64,000 bases of DNA, from assembly GCF_000208745.1 (NCBI RefSeq), contig NC_030858.1, positions 18,924,797 to 18,988,796 of the forward strand. The letters are read 5' to 3'. A program made the position numbers and the translations under genes. Source of the stretch: Theobroma cacao (taxonomy: Eukaryota > Streptophyta > Magnoliopsida > Malvales > Malvaceae). The notes below the pieces were generated by a model. The model was not told the origin of the DNA. It made no database searches and saw only the letters and a list, made by a program, of their open reading frames with translations. How positions within the stretch are numbered: position 1 is the first letter of the stretch; each line of letters opens with the position of its first letter. This document shows positions 52,327 to 63,773 of this stretch, one piece after another.

Positions 52327-53519
52327 GTTCAAGCTTATCCACTCCACTTAAATTACCAAAATGCCCTCACAAGTTAACTTGTTCTCCTCTAATCCTTTAT
52401 GCAATATTTTTACTCTTTTGACACTAGGACAAGGTCCATAATGGTTTAGAAATGCTCGAGTTCGCAAAATTTAAAATTTTGACCCGAGATGAAAAATGAC
52501 CATTTTGCCCCTACTCGGGAATCATCATTATTTTTATTTCCTTCGTCATTTTACCCATATTTCATCATTCATTTATGCCTTAGGCCTACTTAGGCCTTAA
52601 CATTGTTTAAAACTTACTTTTAGGGGGCTCACTAAGGAAATGACGAAATTACCCCTGATCAAGGATATCGCGTCTACTTCTATCTAGGAGTTTATAAAGG
52701 TTAAGGTCTCACAAAGAGGTTTCAGGAAAGACCAAGGTGCCTCATGGAAAAACAGAAACAAAATTGACTCCAACAAAAATGAGGAGCTCATCTGCTACGA
52801 GTGCAAGAAACCTGATCACTTCAAGTCCAAGTGTCCATTGCTAAAAGATGAAACTCCCAAGAAAAATAAGAAATCTAAGAAAGCAATGTTGGCAGCTGCA
52901 TGGTCGGACAGTGACACATCAAGCTCTGAAATTGATGATGAAAAATCTGAGGAAAGAGCAAACATCTGTTTAATGGCACAAGAGGATGAAACAGAGGTAT
53001 CCTCATCCCCCTGCATTAATTCTTATGATGATTTACAAGATGAGTATGAGTGCCTTTATGATGAATTTGAAAAACTTTTTTCAAAATATAAATCATTGAA
53101 GAAGAAGGCTGCATTACTTGAAAATGATTTGGAACAAATCAAACAAGAATTTACTTTTGTTTTTGAGTAAAGAAATATTTTGCAAGTTGAGTTAAAACAC
53201 TCAAAAACAGACTTTGAGGTTTTAAAATAAGAGCTGGAAAACATGTCTGAAGCTTTGCAAATAATTCTTGATGAAAACACAACTCTTAAATGTTTGAAAA
53301 ATGAATCTTCAAAAAGAGATGTATACCACAATAAATATTCAGCTAAAGCATTACCTAGATGTTATAATTATGGTAAACATGGTCATTTATCATATGAATG
53401 TTTTAAGAAAAGAAAAGTAGCTGGGTTCCTAAGGGATCCTTTGTTGCAACTAACACTCAAGGACCCATCAAAGTATGGGTACCTATAAAGAAAAACTGAA
53501 ATTCTGTTTTGTAGGTTGA

Positions 53520-54840
53520 GCTGGACTTAAAGGAGACATGTTCAAGAGCTCAACTCAAGAAGAAACAGCCTTGGCACTTGGACAGTGGCTGTTCACGACA
53601 CATGACATGACATGAAATGCTATTTTCTTAGCTGGATAAGAGAAATGGAGGAACCGTATCCTTTAGAGATGATTCAAAAAGAAGAATCCATGGTATAGGT
53701 ACGGTTGGTAAAAATTCCCAAACTCAAATAAGTCATGTGTTGTTGGTTAAAGGCTTAAAGCATAATTTGCTAAGTATTAGTCAACTATGTGATAAAGGAT
53801 TCAGAGTATGTTTTGATTCAACTAAGTGTGAAGTGATAGATATGAGTACAAATAAAATCTCATTTATAGGAAAAAGATGAAAGAACATGTATGTAATTTT
53901 TCTTGAAGACCTTGAAGTAAATAGTGAAGTATATCTTGTTGCGAGTGCTGAAAATAATAGCTGGTTATGACACAGAAGATTAGGACATGTAAGTTTGCAT
54001 ACTATGTCAAAATTGATTAGAAAGAATCTAGTGGTTGGGCTGTCGGATTTAAAATTTGAAAATGATAGGATATGTGATGCTTGCCAACTAGGAAAACAAG
54101 TTAGAACATCTTTTAAGACTAGGAAGATAGTGTCAACAACTAGACCTCTTAAATTGTTACACATTGATCTATTTGGTCTAATAAGCACAACTAGCTTAGG
54201 AGGAAAATCTTATGGCTTTGTAATAGTTGATGACTATTCTAGATATACTTGGATGTATTTTCTTGCTCATAAGAATGATTCTCTATAAGCATTCTTAAGT
54301 CATTGTAAAAAAGTAAAAAATGAAAAAGGACTAGCTATAGTTAGCATAAGGAGTGATCATGGTGGAGAATTTGACAATGATGAGTTCAAAAAGTTTTACA
54401 ATGAAAAGGGGTTGGATCAAAATTTTTCTGCACCTAGAACACCCCAGCAAAATGGAGTTGTAGAGAGGAAGAATCGAACCTTAAAAGAAATGGTTAGGAC
54501 TATGTTATGTGAGAACAACCTACCTAAATATCTTTGGGCTGAGGCAGTAAATACAGCAGCTTATATTCTTAATAGAGTCTCAATAAGACCCTTGATTTCA
54601 AAGACTCCATATGAACTTTATAAAGGTAGGAAGTCAAATATTTCTCACCTTAGGAGCTTTGGCTATAAATGCTTTGTATTAAACAATGGAAAATAGCCCC
54701 TAGGGAAGTTTGATGCAAAGAGTGATGAAGCAATATTTTTAGGATATGCATTAAACTCAAAGACCTATAGGGTTTTTAACAAAAAGACCTTAACTGTTGA
54801 AGAATCAGTTCATGTAGTTTTTGATGAGTCAAATGCTTTA
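53520..54840 (+). pseudogene. copia-2 protease and integrase (broken)
   Basis: The protease motif WHLDSGCSRHMT is intact (Asp codon at 53581), followed by a stop at about 53608. The integrase zinc region shows HRRLGHVSLHTM and CDACQLGK (about 53970-54090). The core has Asp 54166 (HIDLFG), Asp 54355 (SDHGGEF) and Glu 54463 (GVVERKNR), with 35 residues between the last two. Stops at about 53878, 53968, 54286 and 54694; all in one frame. The end shows SFGYKCFVLN and the stretch ESVHVVFDE that leads into the RT linker. A run of Asp codons (gatgatgatgatgat, about 54856-54870) lies in the linker. Confidence 0.88.
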
Positions 54841-54891
54841 CAAAAAGAAGTTCATGATGATGATGATGATGTAGAAATCCTAGAAAAACAA

Positions 54892-56667
54892 GTGGAGGAA
54901 ATGAGCTTAGAGAACAACAAAAATAATGAAGAAAGCTCACCAAGAAGAGAAAATGAAACTCCACCTCTAAAAAATCTGCAAAAAGCAGAAAATCTGCATG
55001 ATAATCTTCCAAGGAGTTGGAAATTTATAAAAGACCACCCACAAGACCAAATAATAGGTGACATTTCACAAGGAGTTAGAACTAGAAAAGCAACAAGAGA
55101 AACTTGTGAGTTTTCAGCTTTTATATCTCAAATTGAACCTAAAAACTTTGAAGAAGTTGAAAAAGAGAAAAGTTGGATAATGGCCATTCAAGAAGAACTT
55201 GATCAATTCACAAGGAGCCGTGTATGGTCATTGGTACCTAGACCTTCAAATCACTCTATTGTTGGTTCAAAATGGGTATTTAGAAGTAAGGTAGATGAGC
55301 AAGAAAATGTAGTTAGAAATAAAGCTAGGTTGGTTGTAAAAGGATACAACCAAGAGAAAGGAATAGATTATGATGAGACCTTTGCCCCCGCTGCTAGGAT
55401 TGAAGCCATAAGGTTGTTGCTAGCTTTTGCATGTTTCATGAATTTTAAATTGTTCCAAATGGATGTAAAAAGTGCATTCTTAAATGAATTAATTCAATAG
55501 GAAGTATATGAGGAACAACCACTTGGTTTTGAAGACTTTGAAATATCTGATCATGTTTTCAAACTTCATAAAGCCTTGTATGGATTGAAACAAGCTCCTA
55601 GAGCTTGGTATGAGAGGCTTTCAAAATTTTTAATTGAAAAAGGGTATGATAGAGGCAGCATCGATACTACATTGTTCATTAAGAGATATCTAAATAATTT
55701 AATTGTTGTGCAAATATATGTGGATGACATTGTATTTGGTGCAACTAATGAGGCTTTATGCAAGAACTTTGCTAAGGAAATGCAAGGCGAGTTTGAGATG
55801 AGCATGATGGGAGAGTTGAGGTACTTCCTTGGTCTTCAAATCAAACAAAGTGAGGAAGGAATTTTCATCAACCAAGAAAGATACACTCATGATATGCTGA
55901 AGAAATTTGATATGCTGAAGCTGAAATCAATATCCACTCCAATGAGTCCATCCACCAAACTCGACTTAGATGAAAAAAGTAAGGATGTAGATCAAAAGCT
56001 CTATAGAGGTATGATCGGCTCTCTTCTCTACTTAACAGCAAATAGACCAGATATTCAGTTTAGTGTGTGCTTGTGTGCTAGATTTCAATCACAGCCTAAA
56101 GAAACACACCTAACAGCTGTTAAGAGAAATTTTAGATACCTCATAGACACTCAAGGACTAGGAATATGGTACTCTAGAGACTCAACTCTTAGCTTAATTG
56201 GATATTCAGATGCTGACTTTGTTGGCGGCAGAACTGATAGGAAAAGCACTAGTGGAACATGCCAATTTTTAGGAAGCATGCTTGTGTCTTGGTCCAGCAA
56301 GAAGCAAAATTCAGTAGCTTTGTCAACAGCCGAAGCAGAGGTTGTATCATTAGGTAATTGCTGTGCACAAATCCTTTGGATCAAGCAATAATTAAAAGAT
56401 TATGGAATAACTATGCATAAAGTACCAATATACTGTGATAACACAAGTGCAATCAATATATCAAGAAACCTTGTGCAGCACTCTAGGACAAAGCACATTG
56501 AAATAAGACACCATTTTATTAGAGACCATGTAGTGAAAAATGATATTCAGATAGAATTTGTGAACACTTTACATCAATTAGCAGAAATTTTTACCAAACC
56601 TCTGAATGAAGATAAATTCTATGAGATTAGAAGAAATTTAGGGATGATTAGTATGAAGGAATTATAG
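54892..56667 (+). pseudogene. copia-2 reverse transcriptase and RNase H (nearly open)
   Basis: Same frame as integrase. RT: WIMAIQEELDQF, KARLVVKGYNQEKGIDYDET, MDVKSAFLN, then a stop at 55498 and on to YGLKQAPRAWYERLSKFL and the catalytic YVDD box at 55717-55728 (YVDDIVFGATN, a Sirevirus style). RNase H: YSDADFVGGRTDRKSTSG, STAEAEVVSL, then a stop at about 56389, and the C-terminal part YCDNTSAINISRN with HIEIRHHFIRD to 56667. Only two stops break 590 codons, so this is the best preserved coding stretch in the window. Confidence 0.92.
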
Positions 56668-57026
56668 GAAAACCTTTGGCTCTCACATAAAAAACAGACT
56701 GCATTCAGTCGACCAAGGAAATCTTAGTCAAGTAAGAGAGGTCTGACAACATTAAATAATAAGACTTAGTTAGTTTAGAGAAAGAAGAGTAAAATATGGT
56801 AAATATTTGGGTTTACTAGGTGCAAAAAGAATGAAGAAATACTGCCAAAGATAAATAACCAAAAATTTTAGAGGGAAATTTAAAATTATGAAAAAATAAA
56901 AGTAGGCAGTACTTAAGGGAAGGTGAGCAGTTTTTTTGAGTAATAACTGTTGACTACCTCTTCTTTCCTCTCCCCTGAAACCCGTTGCTCTAAAAATAAA
57001 AACCTAAATCCTCTTCTAGAACCAAA
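56668..57026 (+). other. Spacer between copia-2 pol and the envelope-like ORF
   Basis: About 360 bp with stops in all frames. It holds one half-copy of the LTR palindrome word (cagtcgaccaagg at about 56706-56718). No gene. In this lineage the downstream ORF may be reached by splicing; no acceptor can be proved by eye. Confidence 0.6.
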
Positions 57027-58983
57027 ATGGCTAGAAAATCTCAGAGTAAAGAAATATCATAAAAGAAGAAAGGGAAAAGGCCAATGGAGGAAAGAACAGG
57101 AATAGAAAGTCTGAAGAAGAAACAAAAAGTTATGCCTGCTTCAGTCAAAGAAATATTCGAGAAACTAAGAGCAAAGAAGCAAAAAACTAACAAGAAGAAA
57201 GAAACAGAACCCTTACTCCACAAAGGTACCAGTTCTTATTCTTCAAAGTTTAGAAATAAGTTGCATGAATATAGGTTCAAAAATATCGAGAATGCACTAA
57301 TCTCCTATGGAAAATTTATTGATTGAAAGAGTTTTAAGGAAAATATAGAAATCCAGACTAGTTTATCTTAGTACTTTGATGAACTAAAACTAAAAGGTTA
57401 CAACACCTTGAAGAATAGGTCTTATAGTCCAAGTCTGGTTAAAGAATTCTATTCTGGTATTGCTTTGAAAAGAAAAGAATTAATAGATTTTAATGATTAT
57501 GATGAAGATGGTTTGAATGTTTATCTGAATGGAAAAGAATTTATTGTGGCTGCTAAAGATGTAGGAAACCTGCTGGAAATAGAATGCAAAGAAGGAAAGT
57601 ATGAGCTCCTTGAAAAATATGATCCATCCTCATTATGGGAGATCATCATTGGAAGGAAAGAAAAATATTCTTCAAAAAGTAATCAGGTCTGATAATCAAT
57701 CCTCAGATTAGGATTTTACACTATTTTATAGTAGCCAACATTCAAGGTAGAAGTGGAAGCCTTAGCTACATTAGCCTCCAAGACCTTTGGCTGATGGAGC
57801 ATGCCTTCAACAAGGTACCTCTGAATCTGAGAAGATTTATGATTGAAAAAATGAGAAGTGCCTGTAGACTTGATAAGGTTAATCTACCGTATGAAAATGT
57901 AATTACATCCCTTGTGCAGAAGAAGGGAATATGGGCAAAGAGGTATGATATGGACGTGGTAAAAACCAGAGATCAAGTTATTTATTATGGGAGCTTGGTT
58001 AAAATGGGGTTATATACTCGATGGGGAAAGATTCATTAAGACCCCTAAGACTGGTCCAAGAAAAGAACACAGCCTACTTGCTCAACTTAAAAAAGCCCTT
58101 TCTAGATTCTCAAATGAAGTAATTTTTAATTTGCTCATGAGGATTGATGGAAAGCTGACTGACCAAGGAGAAAAGATACAAAAAATTGAAGAAAAAATCA
58201 CTGAGTTGGAAAACATGCTGAAGGAGAAGGAAAACATTCCATCTGAACATATGGCTGCAGACAACTCTGCAATATCTAGCACTGCACCAGCACAGCAAGG
58301 TGCTGAAGGTTCAGTTGAGCCAGCAAAAAAATCTACTCCTCATGTTGAAAGTTTTGGCTTTCAAGCTGAAGGTTCCACCTACAAGTCTGTTAGTCCTGTT
58401 CTGCATACTAAGGACTCTCCTCAAGGGGTTGATCAGCCAGCCAAGACATCCTCTCCTGAACCTCAAAGCAAAAATGATTCAGAACAAGGGACAGAAGTAG
58501 TTGGTTCAGGGACAGAGAAACAGTAAGCCTCTCCTCCAAATTCAGAGGAAGTTTCCATTATGGATGTCTTCCACCAAATGGTTATGGAGGGACAAGCTGA
58601 AAAAGACACTGCCAGGACAGAAACTCAAAAAGATGGTGAAGATGTAGGAAAAGGAAAGAAACCTGCATCAGCTACCAGAGTAAAGGCAAAAGTAGAAAAA
58701 GCCAAAGCCACTGCAGCACCACCAATTAAGGCAAAACCACCAACCAAAGGCAGGAAGACTATGGCAACCAAGACAGCTTTTCTCAAGAGAAGAAAGTCTT
58801 CCAAGTTAGTAGAGAAATCTAGACCAGTTTCAGCCTTTTCTCCTTAGAATCCAATCCCTATCTTAGACAAGTCCTCACTAGAGTCCTCATCTAGAAAGTC
58901 ATCACCTCTCCGAGAGCCCTCTCATTTTCCTCTAATCTTTTTCTATGGCACTGAATCCTCACCCTTTGACACATCAGATGAAT
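57027..58983 (+). pseudogene. copia-2 envelope-like third ORF (broken)
   Basis: Follows RNase H, as the env-like ORF of Sireviruses does. ATG 57027 (MARKSQSKEIS) starts a Lys-rich N-terminus. A globular part follows (FYSGIALKRKELIDFNDYD, VAAKDVGNLLEIE; then SGSLSYISLQDLWLMEHAF and RFMIEKMRSACRLDKV). Near 58140-58240 is a likely coiled coil (KIQKIEEKITELENMLKE), then a Ser/Pro/Gln-rich low-complexity stretch and a basic Lys/Ala/Pro tail (58620-58800). Stops at about 57060, 57324, 57372, 57690, 58524, 58845 and 58983, and two frame changes around 57700 and 58000. I see no clear signal peptide or membrane segment, so envelope function is only a family label. Confidence 0.75.
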
Positions 58984-59008
58984 AGAAGCCCCTTACTTTG
59001 ATGCTGAC

Positions 59009-59020
59009 AAAAAGGGGGAG
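59009..59020 (+). other. Internal polypurine tract (copia-2)
   Basis: AAAAAGGGGGAG, identical to the tract next to the 3' LTR. A similar agggggag occurs at 59712-59719. Repeated PPTs after the env-like ORF are a Sirevirus trait. Confidence 0.8.
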
Positions 59021-59815
59021 TAAAATGGGTGCAGGAATCAGAAAATGAGTGCAAGAACTAGAGAATGGATGCAGGAATTAAAAAAAAATGTTAGGGTGGA
59101 GGAACCAAGAACCTAGGAAATAAAAGAAAGCAAAATCAGGAGCAGGAACTTAGAAAAATAGGAGATAGGAATCAAAATTGTCCAGGAGCAATTTCGAAAT
59201 ACTTTTTAATTAACTGTTATTTGTGCCATGGTGGCACTTGAACACTTAAGTTTAATTCTGTTGTTTATATAATTGTGTGTGAAAAGTGAATGCTGAAATG
59301 TCTATGTTGTTTAACTGTTACAAATTGAAGTCTGCTGATATTTTGTTATCTTGATATTTTTACTGTCATGAACAAAATCTGTTGATGCTATGCTGATACT
59401 AATGCTGATAAATGATTTTTTGTTATGGCATTATGAATGATTTTTGTTTGTAAATAGATATAGATGGGGTGCACAGTATATCAATTAAAACATGAATGAT
59501 GTAGACAAAATCTGAAATCAATAAACTGTTGACAGCTGCTGGAACATTTATGAAAATCTGTCAACACCTACTGCTGAAAGTTTAATGATGATATGCTAAT
59601 ACTTACTTGCTGTAAATCACTCCATACTGTTGCACATATGTACAATGTCACTTTCTATATGACAAAAATAAAATTTGATGGAATAAAGTAAGCAAAAATA
59701 TACACTTACTTAGGGGGAGCATATACTTAAGGAGAGCAATCCTCATTTTCTGTAGAAAACTAAAAAGACTAAAAGGACACTATGCTGTCAATCAAGGAAA
59801 TGTTTTATCATCATC

Positions 59816-59828
59816 AAAAAGGGGGAGA
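59816..59828 (+). other. Polypurine tract of copia-2
   Basis: AAAAAGGGGGAGA up to two bases before the 3' LTR TGTTGG (59830). Confidence 0.9.
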
Positions 59829-59829
59829 T

Positions 59830-60901
59830 TGTTGGCTCCATTAGTTTTTGATGATAATAAAACATTTGCATTCATTTGTGTCTAATATCTTTACTTGAGT
59901 TTACAGGAAAATTAATATATGAAATTAATCATTTAACTCCTCAAAAAGTATATCAAAAGAAAAAAAGGAATAAAAACAACAAGATGTAACTATCTAACAA
60001 GGAGGAAGCCTATTGATGAAATAAGGAAGAGTATTGGTTGACCAAGTTTCAAATTGGAGGAATGGCAGGTTGAAGAGTTTGAAAAACAGAATCAACTTAG
60101 TCGACCAAGTCAGTCGACTAACTGCTTTCTACCAGAATTTGTAACCAGAAACAGAACCAACTTAGTCGACCAAGTATAGTCACTAAGAGCTCTCTGTCTA
60201 TAATTTGAACCAGAGCACTACAAGACAGATTAACGGCTAGAACTCATTCTCAACTATTTCCAACGGCTATAAACTGTCAAACTGCCATCAGAGTTGCATT
60301 TCCAAGTATAAAAGGGTCTTCTAACAATTAGAAACAAGTTTTTAGAAGCCTTGAAAGAGATTTGAGCTATAAAAAGTTGAAAAACTAGAAAAGCTTCACT
60401 ACACTTGTCTGCACTTAAACGCCTACTCTTTGTTTTTGTATTTAGCACTCAATCTTGTACCACTCAAATCAACCAGTGATCATAGGTACCTTCTTTTACT
60501 ACTTTTCTTGTATTCTTAGAGTGAGGGAGTCACTCTAAGGGGTTATTCAAGCTTGGGATAGCTTGATTGTTATAGGTTGTGGTTGAGACTTGGAAAACCA
60601 CTTTGGGTTTTAGTTGAGCTTGTGAAAAACTAGTGTAAAAGGTTGTGGTTGAGCCTGGTAAAAGCCATTGTAAAGCTTGGTGAAAGCATAAGAATTTCAC
60701 TAGTGTTGAGTGAATTTGTGGGAAAATCTTTGGTTGGATAATCAAGGTAGTGGATGTAGGTCTTGGACCGAACCACTCTAAATTGTTGTGCATCTTATAC
60801 TCTATTTTTATTTTCTTAAGTTCTGAAAATTAGTTTCAAATATTGTTAAGAGCCAAATTGTGCTATTCACCCCCCTCTAGCACATATTATAAGGACCAAC
60901 A
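59830..60901 (+). repeat. copia-2 3' LTR
   Basis: 1072 bp, same length as the 5' copy, ending GGACCAACA. TATA-like site at 60368-60375; palindromic units at 60096-60121 and 60161-60187. Confidence 0.94.
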
Positions 60902-63773
60902 ATAAAAGATTTTAAATTGAACTTTTTACAGTTTTGGTTAAAACAGATCATTATTAGATGTTTTGCATCGAAAAACGTGAAGCGAAAGCCATCTATTGAC
61001 AAGAAAAGTTCATTTATAGTCATTCTTGCCTTCGAAAGCCTAGTTACACGCTTCAAATAGTTTTGTAGTCCTATAAATGATTTTAAATTGAAATGTTTTC
61101 ATATTTGATTAAAACATATCAAAATTGAATGTTCACATCGAGAAACCTAAAGCCAAAACCATCCATTGACAAAAGAAGTCAATTTATAGCCATTCATGTT
61201 TGCAAAAACTTTGTTACTCACTTTAAGTGGTTTTATAACATTATAAATGGTTTTATGATATTTGATTAAAACAAATCATTATTTGATGTTTGCATCAAGA
61301 AACGTAAAGCGAAAGCCATCCATTTACAAAAAAATTCCATTTATAGTCACTCGTGCCTTTGAAAATCTTTAAGTGGTTTATAACTTTATAAATGATTTTG
61401 AATTGAATTTGTTTTCATTTTTGGTTAAAACAGATCATAATTTGATGTTTGCATCGGCAAACATGAAGCGAAAGTCATCCATTCACAAGAAAAGTCCATT
61501 TATAGTCACTCATGCCTTCAGAAGCCTAGTCACACACTTCAAATGGTTTTATAGTGTTATAAATGATTGTAAATCAAAATGTTTTTTCATTTCTGATTAA
61601 AACATATCATAATTGGATTTTTGCATCATGAAACGTGAAGCAAACCCTTCCATCGATAAGAAAAGTCTATTTGTAATCACTCATGTCTTTGAAAGCCTTG
61701 TTACTCGCTTCAAGTGTTTTTATAACTTCATAAATGATTTTAAATTGATTTTTTTATTTTTGGTTAAAACATATCATAATTTAATGTTTGCATCGAGAAC
61801 CACAAAGCAAAAGCCATCCATTGATGAGCAACGTCCATTTATAGTTACTCATGCCTTTGAAAGCCTAGTTGCTTACTTTAAATCGTTTATAGTCTTGTAA
61901 ATTGTTTTAAATCGAAATGCTTTTTATTTTTGGTTAAAACAGATCATAATTTGTGATTGCCATTGAGAATCGTGAAGCAAAAGCTATCCATTGACAAAAA
62001 AAAGTCTATCTATAGTCACTCATGCCTTTAAAAGGCTTGTTACTCACTTTAAGCGATTTTGTAACTTTATAAATGATGTTAAATTGAATTGTTTTTTCAT
62101 TTTTTGTTAAAATAGACCTTAATTTGATGTTTGCATCAGGAAACGTGAAGCAAAAGCCATCCATTGACAAGAAAAGCCCATTTATAGTCACTCATGCCTT
62201 CGAAAGCTTAGTTACTTGCTTCAAATGATTTTATAGTCTTATAAATGATTTTAAATCAGAAATGTTTTCATTTCTGGTTAGAATATATCATAATTGGATG
62301 AATACATCTAGGAAACGTGAAGCAAAAACCATCTAATGACAAGAAAAGTCCATTTATAGTCACTCATACCTTTGAAAGCCTTGGTACTCACTTCAAAATG
62401 GTTTTATAATTTTATAAATGATTTTAAATTGAACTTTTCTCATTTTTGGTTAAAACATATCATTATTACATGTTTGCATCAGGAAACGTGAAGCAAAAGC
62501 CATCCATTGATAAGAAAAGTCCATCTATAGTCACTTATGCCTTCGAAAGGTTAATAGCTTACCTTTTATAAATGATTTTATATCAAAATTTTTTTCATTT
62601 CTAGTTAAAACAGATAAAAAAATAAATGTTTGCATTAGGAAACATGATGTCGAAATCATTCATTTTCAAGAAAAGTCCATTTATAGTTACTTAAGCCTTC
62701 GAAAATCTTGTTACTCGCTTTAAATGGTTTTATAACTTTATAAATGATCTTAGATTTAATTTTGTTCAAATTTTGTTAAAACATATCATTATTTGATGTT
62801 TTCATTAGGAAATGTGAAGCGAAAGCGATCTATTGACAAGAAAAGTCCATTAATTGTAACTCATACCTTCGAAAACCTAGTTACTCACTTTGAAATGGTT
62901 TTATGATCTTATAATTGATTTTAAAATTGAATTTTTCTCATTTTTGGTTCAAACAAATCATAATTTGATGTTTGCATTGGCAAACGTGAAGCCAAAGCCA
63001 TCCATTGACAAGAAAAATCCATTAATAGTCACTTATGCCTTTGAAAGCCTTGTTACTCACTTCAAGTGATTTTATAACTTTATAAATGATTTTAATTTGA
63101 ATTTTTTTCATTTTTTTTTAAACAAATCATAATTTGATGTTTGCATTAGGAAATGTGAAGCAAAAGCGATCCGTTGACAAGAAAAGTCCACTTATTTTCA
63201 GTCATGCTTTTGAAAGCCTAGTTATTCCCTTTAAATGATTTTATAATCTTATAAAGGATTTTTATATTGAATTTTTCTCATTTTTTGTTAAAATAGATCA
63301 CAATTTGATGCTTGCATCGGGAACCATAAAGCGAAAGCCATCCATTGATGAGAAACGTCCATTTATAGTCACTCATGCCTTCGAAAGCTTAGTTGCTTGA
63401 TTTAAATGGTTTTATAGTCTTATAAATTATTTTAAATCAAATTTTTTTATTTTTGGGTTAAACATATCATAATTTATGGTTTCCATCGAGGAACATGAAG
63501 AAAAAGCTATCCATTGATAAAAAAGTCTATTTATAGTCACTTATACCTTCGAAAGGCTTGTTATCACTTTAAGTGGTTTTGCAACTTTATAAATGATGTT
63601 AAATTGAATTGTCTTTTCATTTTTGGTTAAAACAGACCTTAATTTGATGTTTACATCAGAAAACGTGAAGCAAAAGCCATCCATTGACAAGAAAAGTCCA
63701 TTTATAGTCACTCATGCCTTCGAAAGCTTAGTTACTCGCTTCAAATGGTTTTATAGTCTTATAAATGATTTTA
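60902..63773 (+). repeat. ~170-bp satellite array, block 3 (about 17 monomers)
   Basis: Same monomer and orientation as blocks 1 and 2; it resumes the monomer cut by copia-2. Two marker variants recur 1520-1524 bp apart (aaatgatgtt at 62071 and 63591; the cca-aaagc variant at 61801 and 63325), a period of about nine monomers. Open frames such as 61613-61900 and 63623-63829 are monomer by-products. Confidence 0.95.

Larger units (their letters stand above)
50032..52713 (-). mobile_element. Solo LTR, family B (copy B2)
   Basis: A 2682-bp insertion in copia-2 gag flanked by aagag (50027-50031 and 52714-52718), with + strand ends TGTCACGACC...GGTCTCACA. It is homologous to B1 in reverse. No coding, PBS or PPT. 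Sense is minus from TATTTATA at 52318-52326. It holds the CTCGCTGCAGCGAG cluster and about two copies of the 42-bp unit. Its ends show that A and B families share the terminal sequence TGTCACGACC. Confidence 0.9.
49205..53500 (+). pseudogene. copia-2 gag (broken, split by solo LTR B2)
   Basis: ATG 49205 (MALQKSVVAEG) lies 45 bp after the PBS. The capsid part reads PPLFDDSNYPYWSTRM, then WTEAKTKKVQINFKAINTLHYAL and VWEKLRIIHEGT, as in Sirevirus Gag. Stops at about 49238 and 49337 and a frameshift near 49755-49775 break it. B2 cuts it at 50031. After B2 it goes on from 52714 with a first zinc knuckle CYECKKPDHFKSKC (52793-52834), an acidic Ser-rich stretch, a probable coiled coil (YKSLKKKAALLENDLEQIKQE) and a second knuckle at 53360-53401, in which the second Cys codon reads TAT (CYNYGKHGHLSYEC). 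An indel follows, before the protease frame. Confidence 0.88.
58984..59829 (+). other. 3' untranslated region of copia-2
   Basis: About 850 bp with no open frame of note, AT-rich, rich in tgctgat/ctgttga words, holding the three PPT-like tracts. Confidence 0.7.
48075..60901 (+). mobile_element. Sirevirus-type Ty1/copia element copia-2 with envelope-like ORF
   Basis: Inserted in a satellite monomer with the duplication ataaa (48070-48074 and 60902-60906). Both LTRs are 1072 bp. Order: PBS, gag with two knuckles, protease, integrase, RT, RNase H, spacer, extra ORF, several PPTs, 3' LTR. Large size, two Gag knuckles, an ORF after RNase H and repeated AAAAAGGGGGAG tracts are hallmarks of the Sirevirus (Maximus/SIRE) lineage. 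LTR divergence counted by eye is about 5 % in one 330-bp stretch and 7-8 % in a 260-bp stretch. Solo LTR B2 later entered gag. Stops and frameshifts make it inactive. Confidence 0.93.

Noticed and set aside
53401..53600. Programmed frameshift between gag and pol of copia-2
   Set aside because: The frame of pol (NTQGPIKVWVP) already starts inside the gag tail, so a decay indel after the second knuckle explains the change better.
54772..55064. Minus-strand frames opposite the copia-2 linker
   Set aside because: Complement of the Asp/Glu-rich linker coding; shadow frames.
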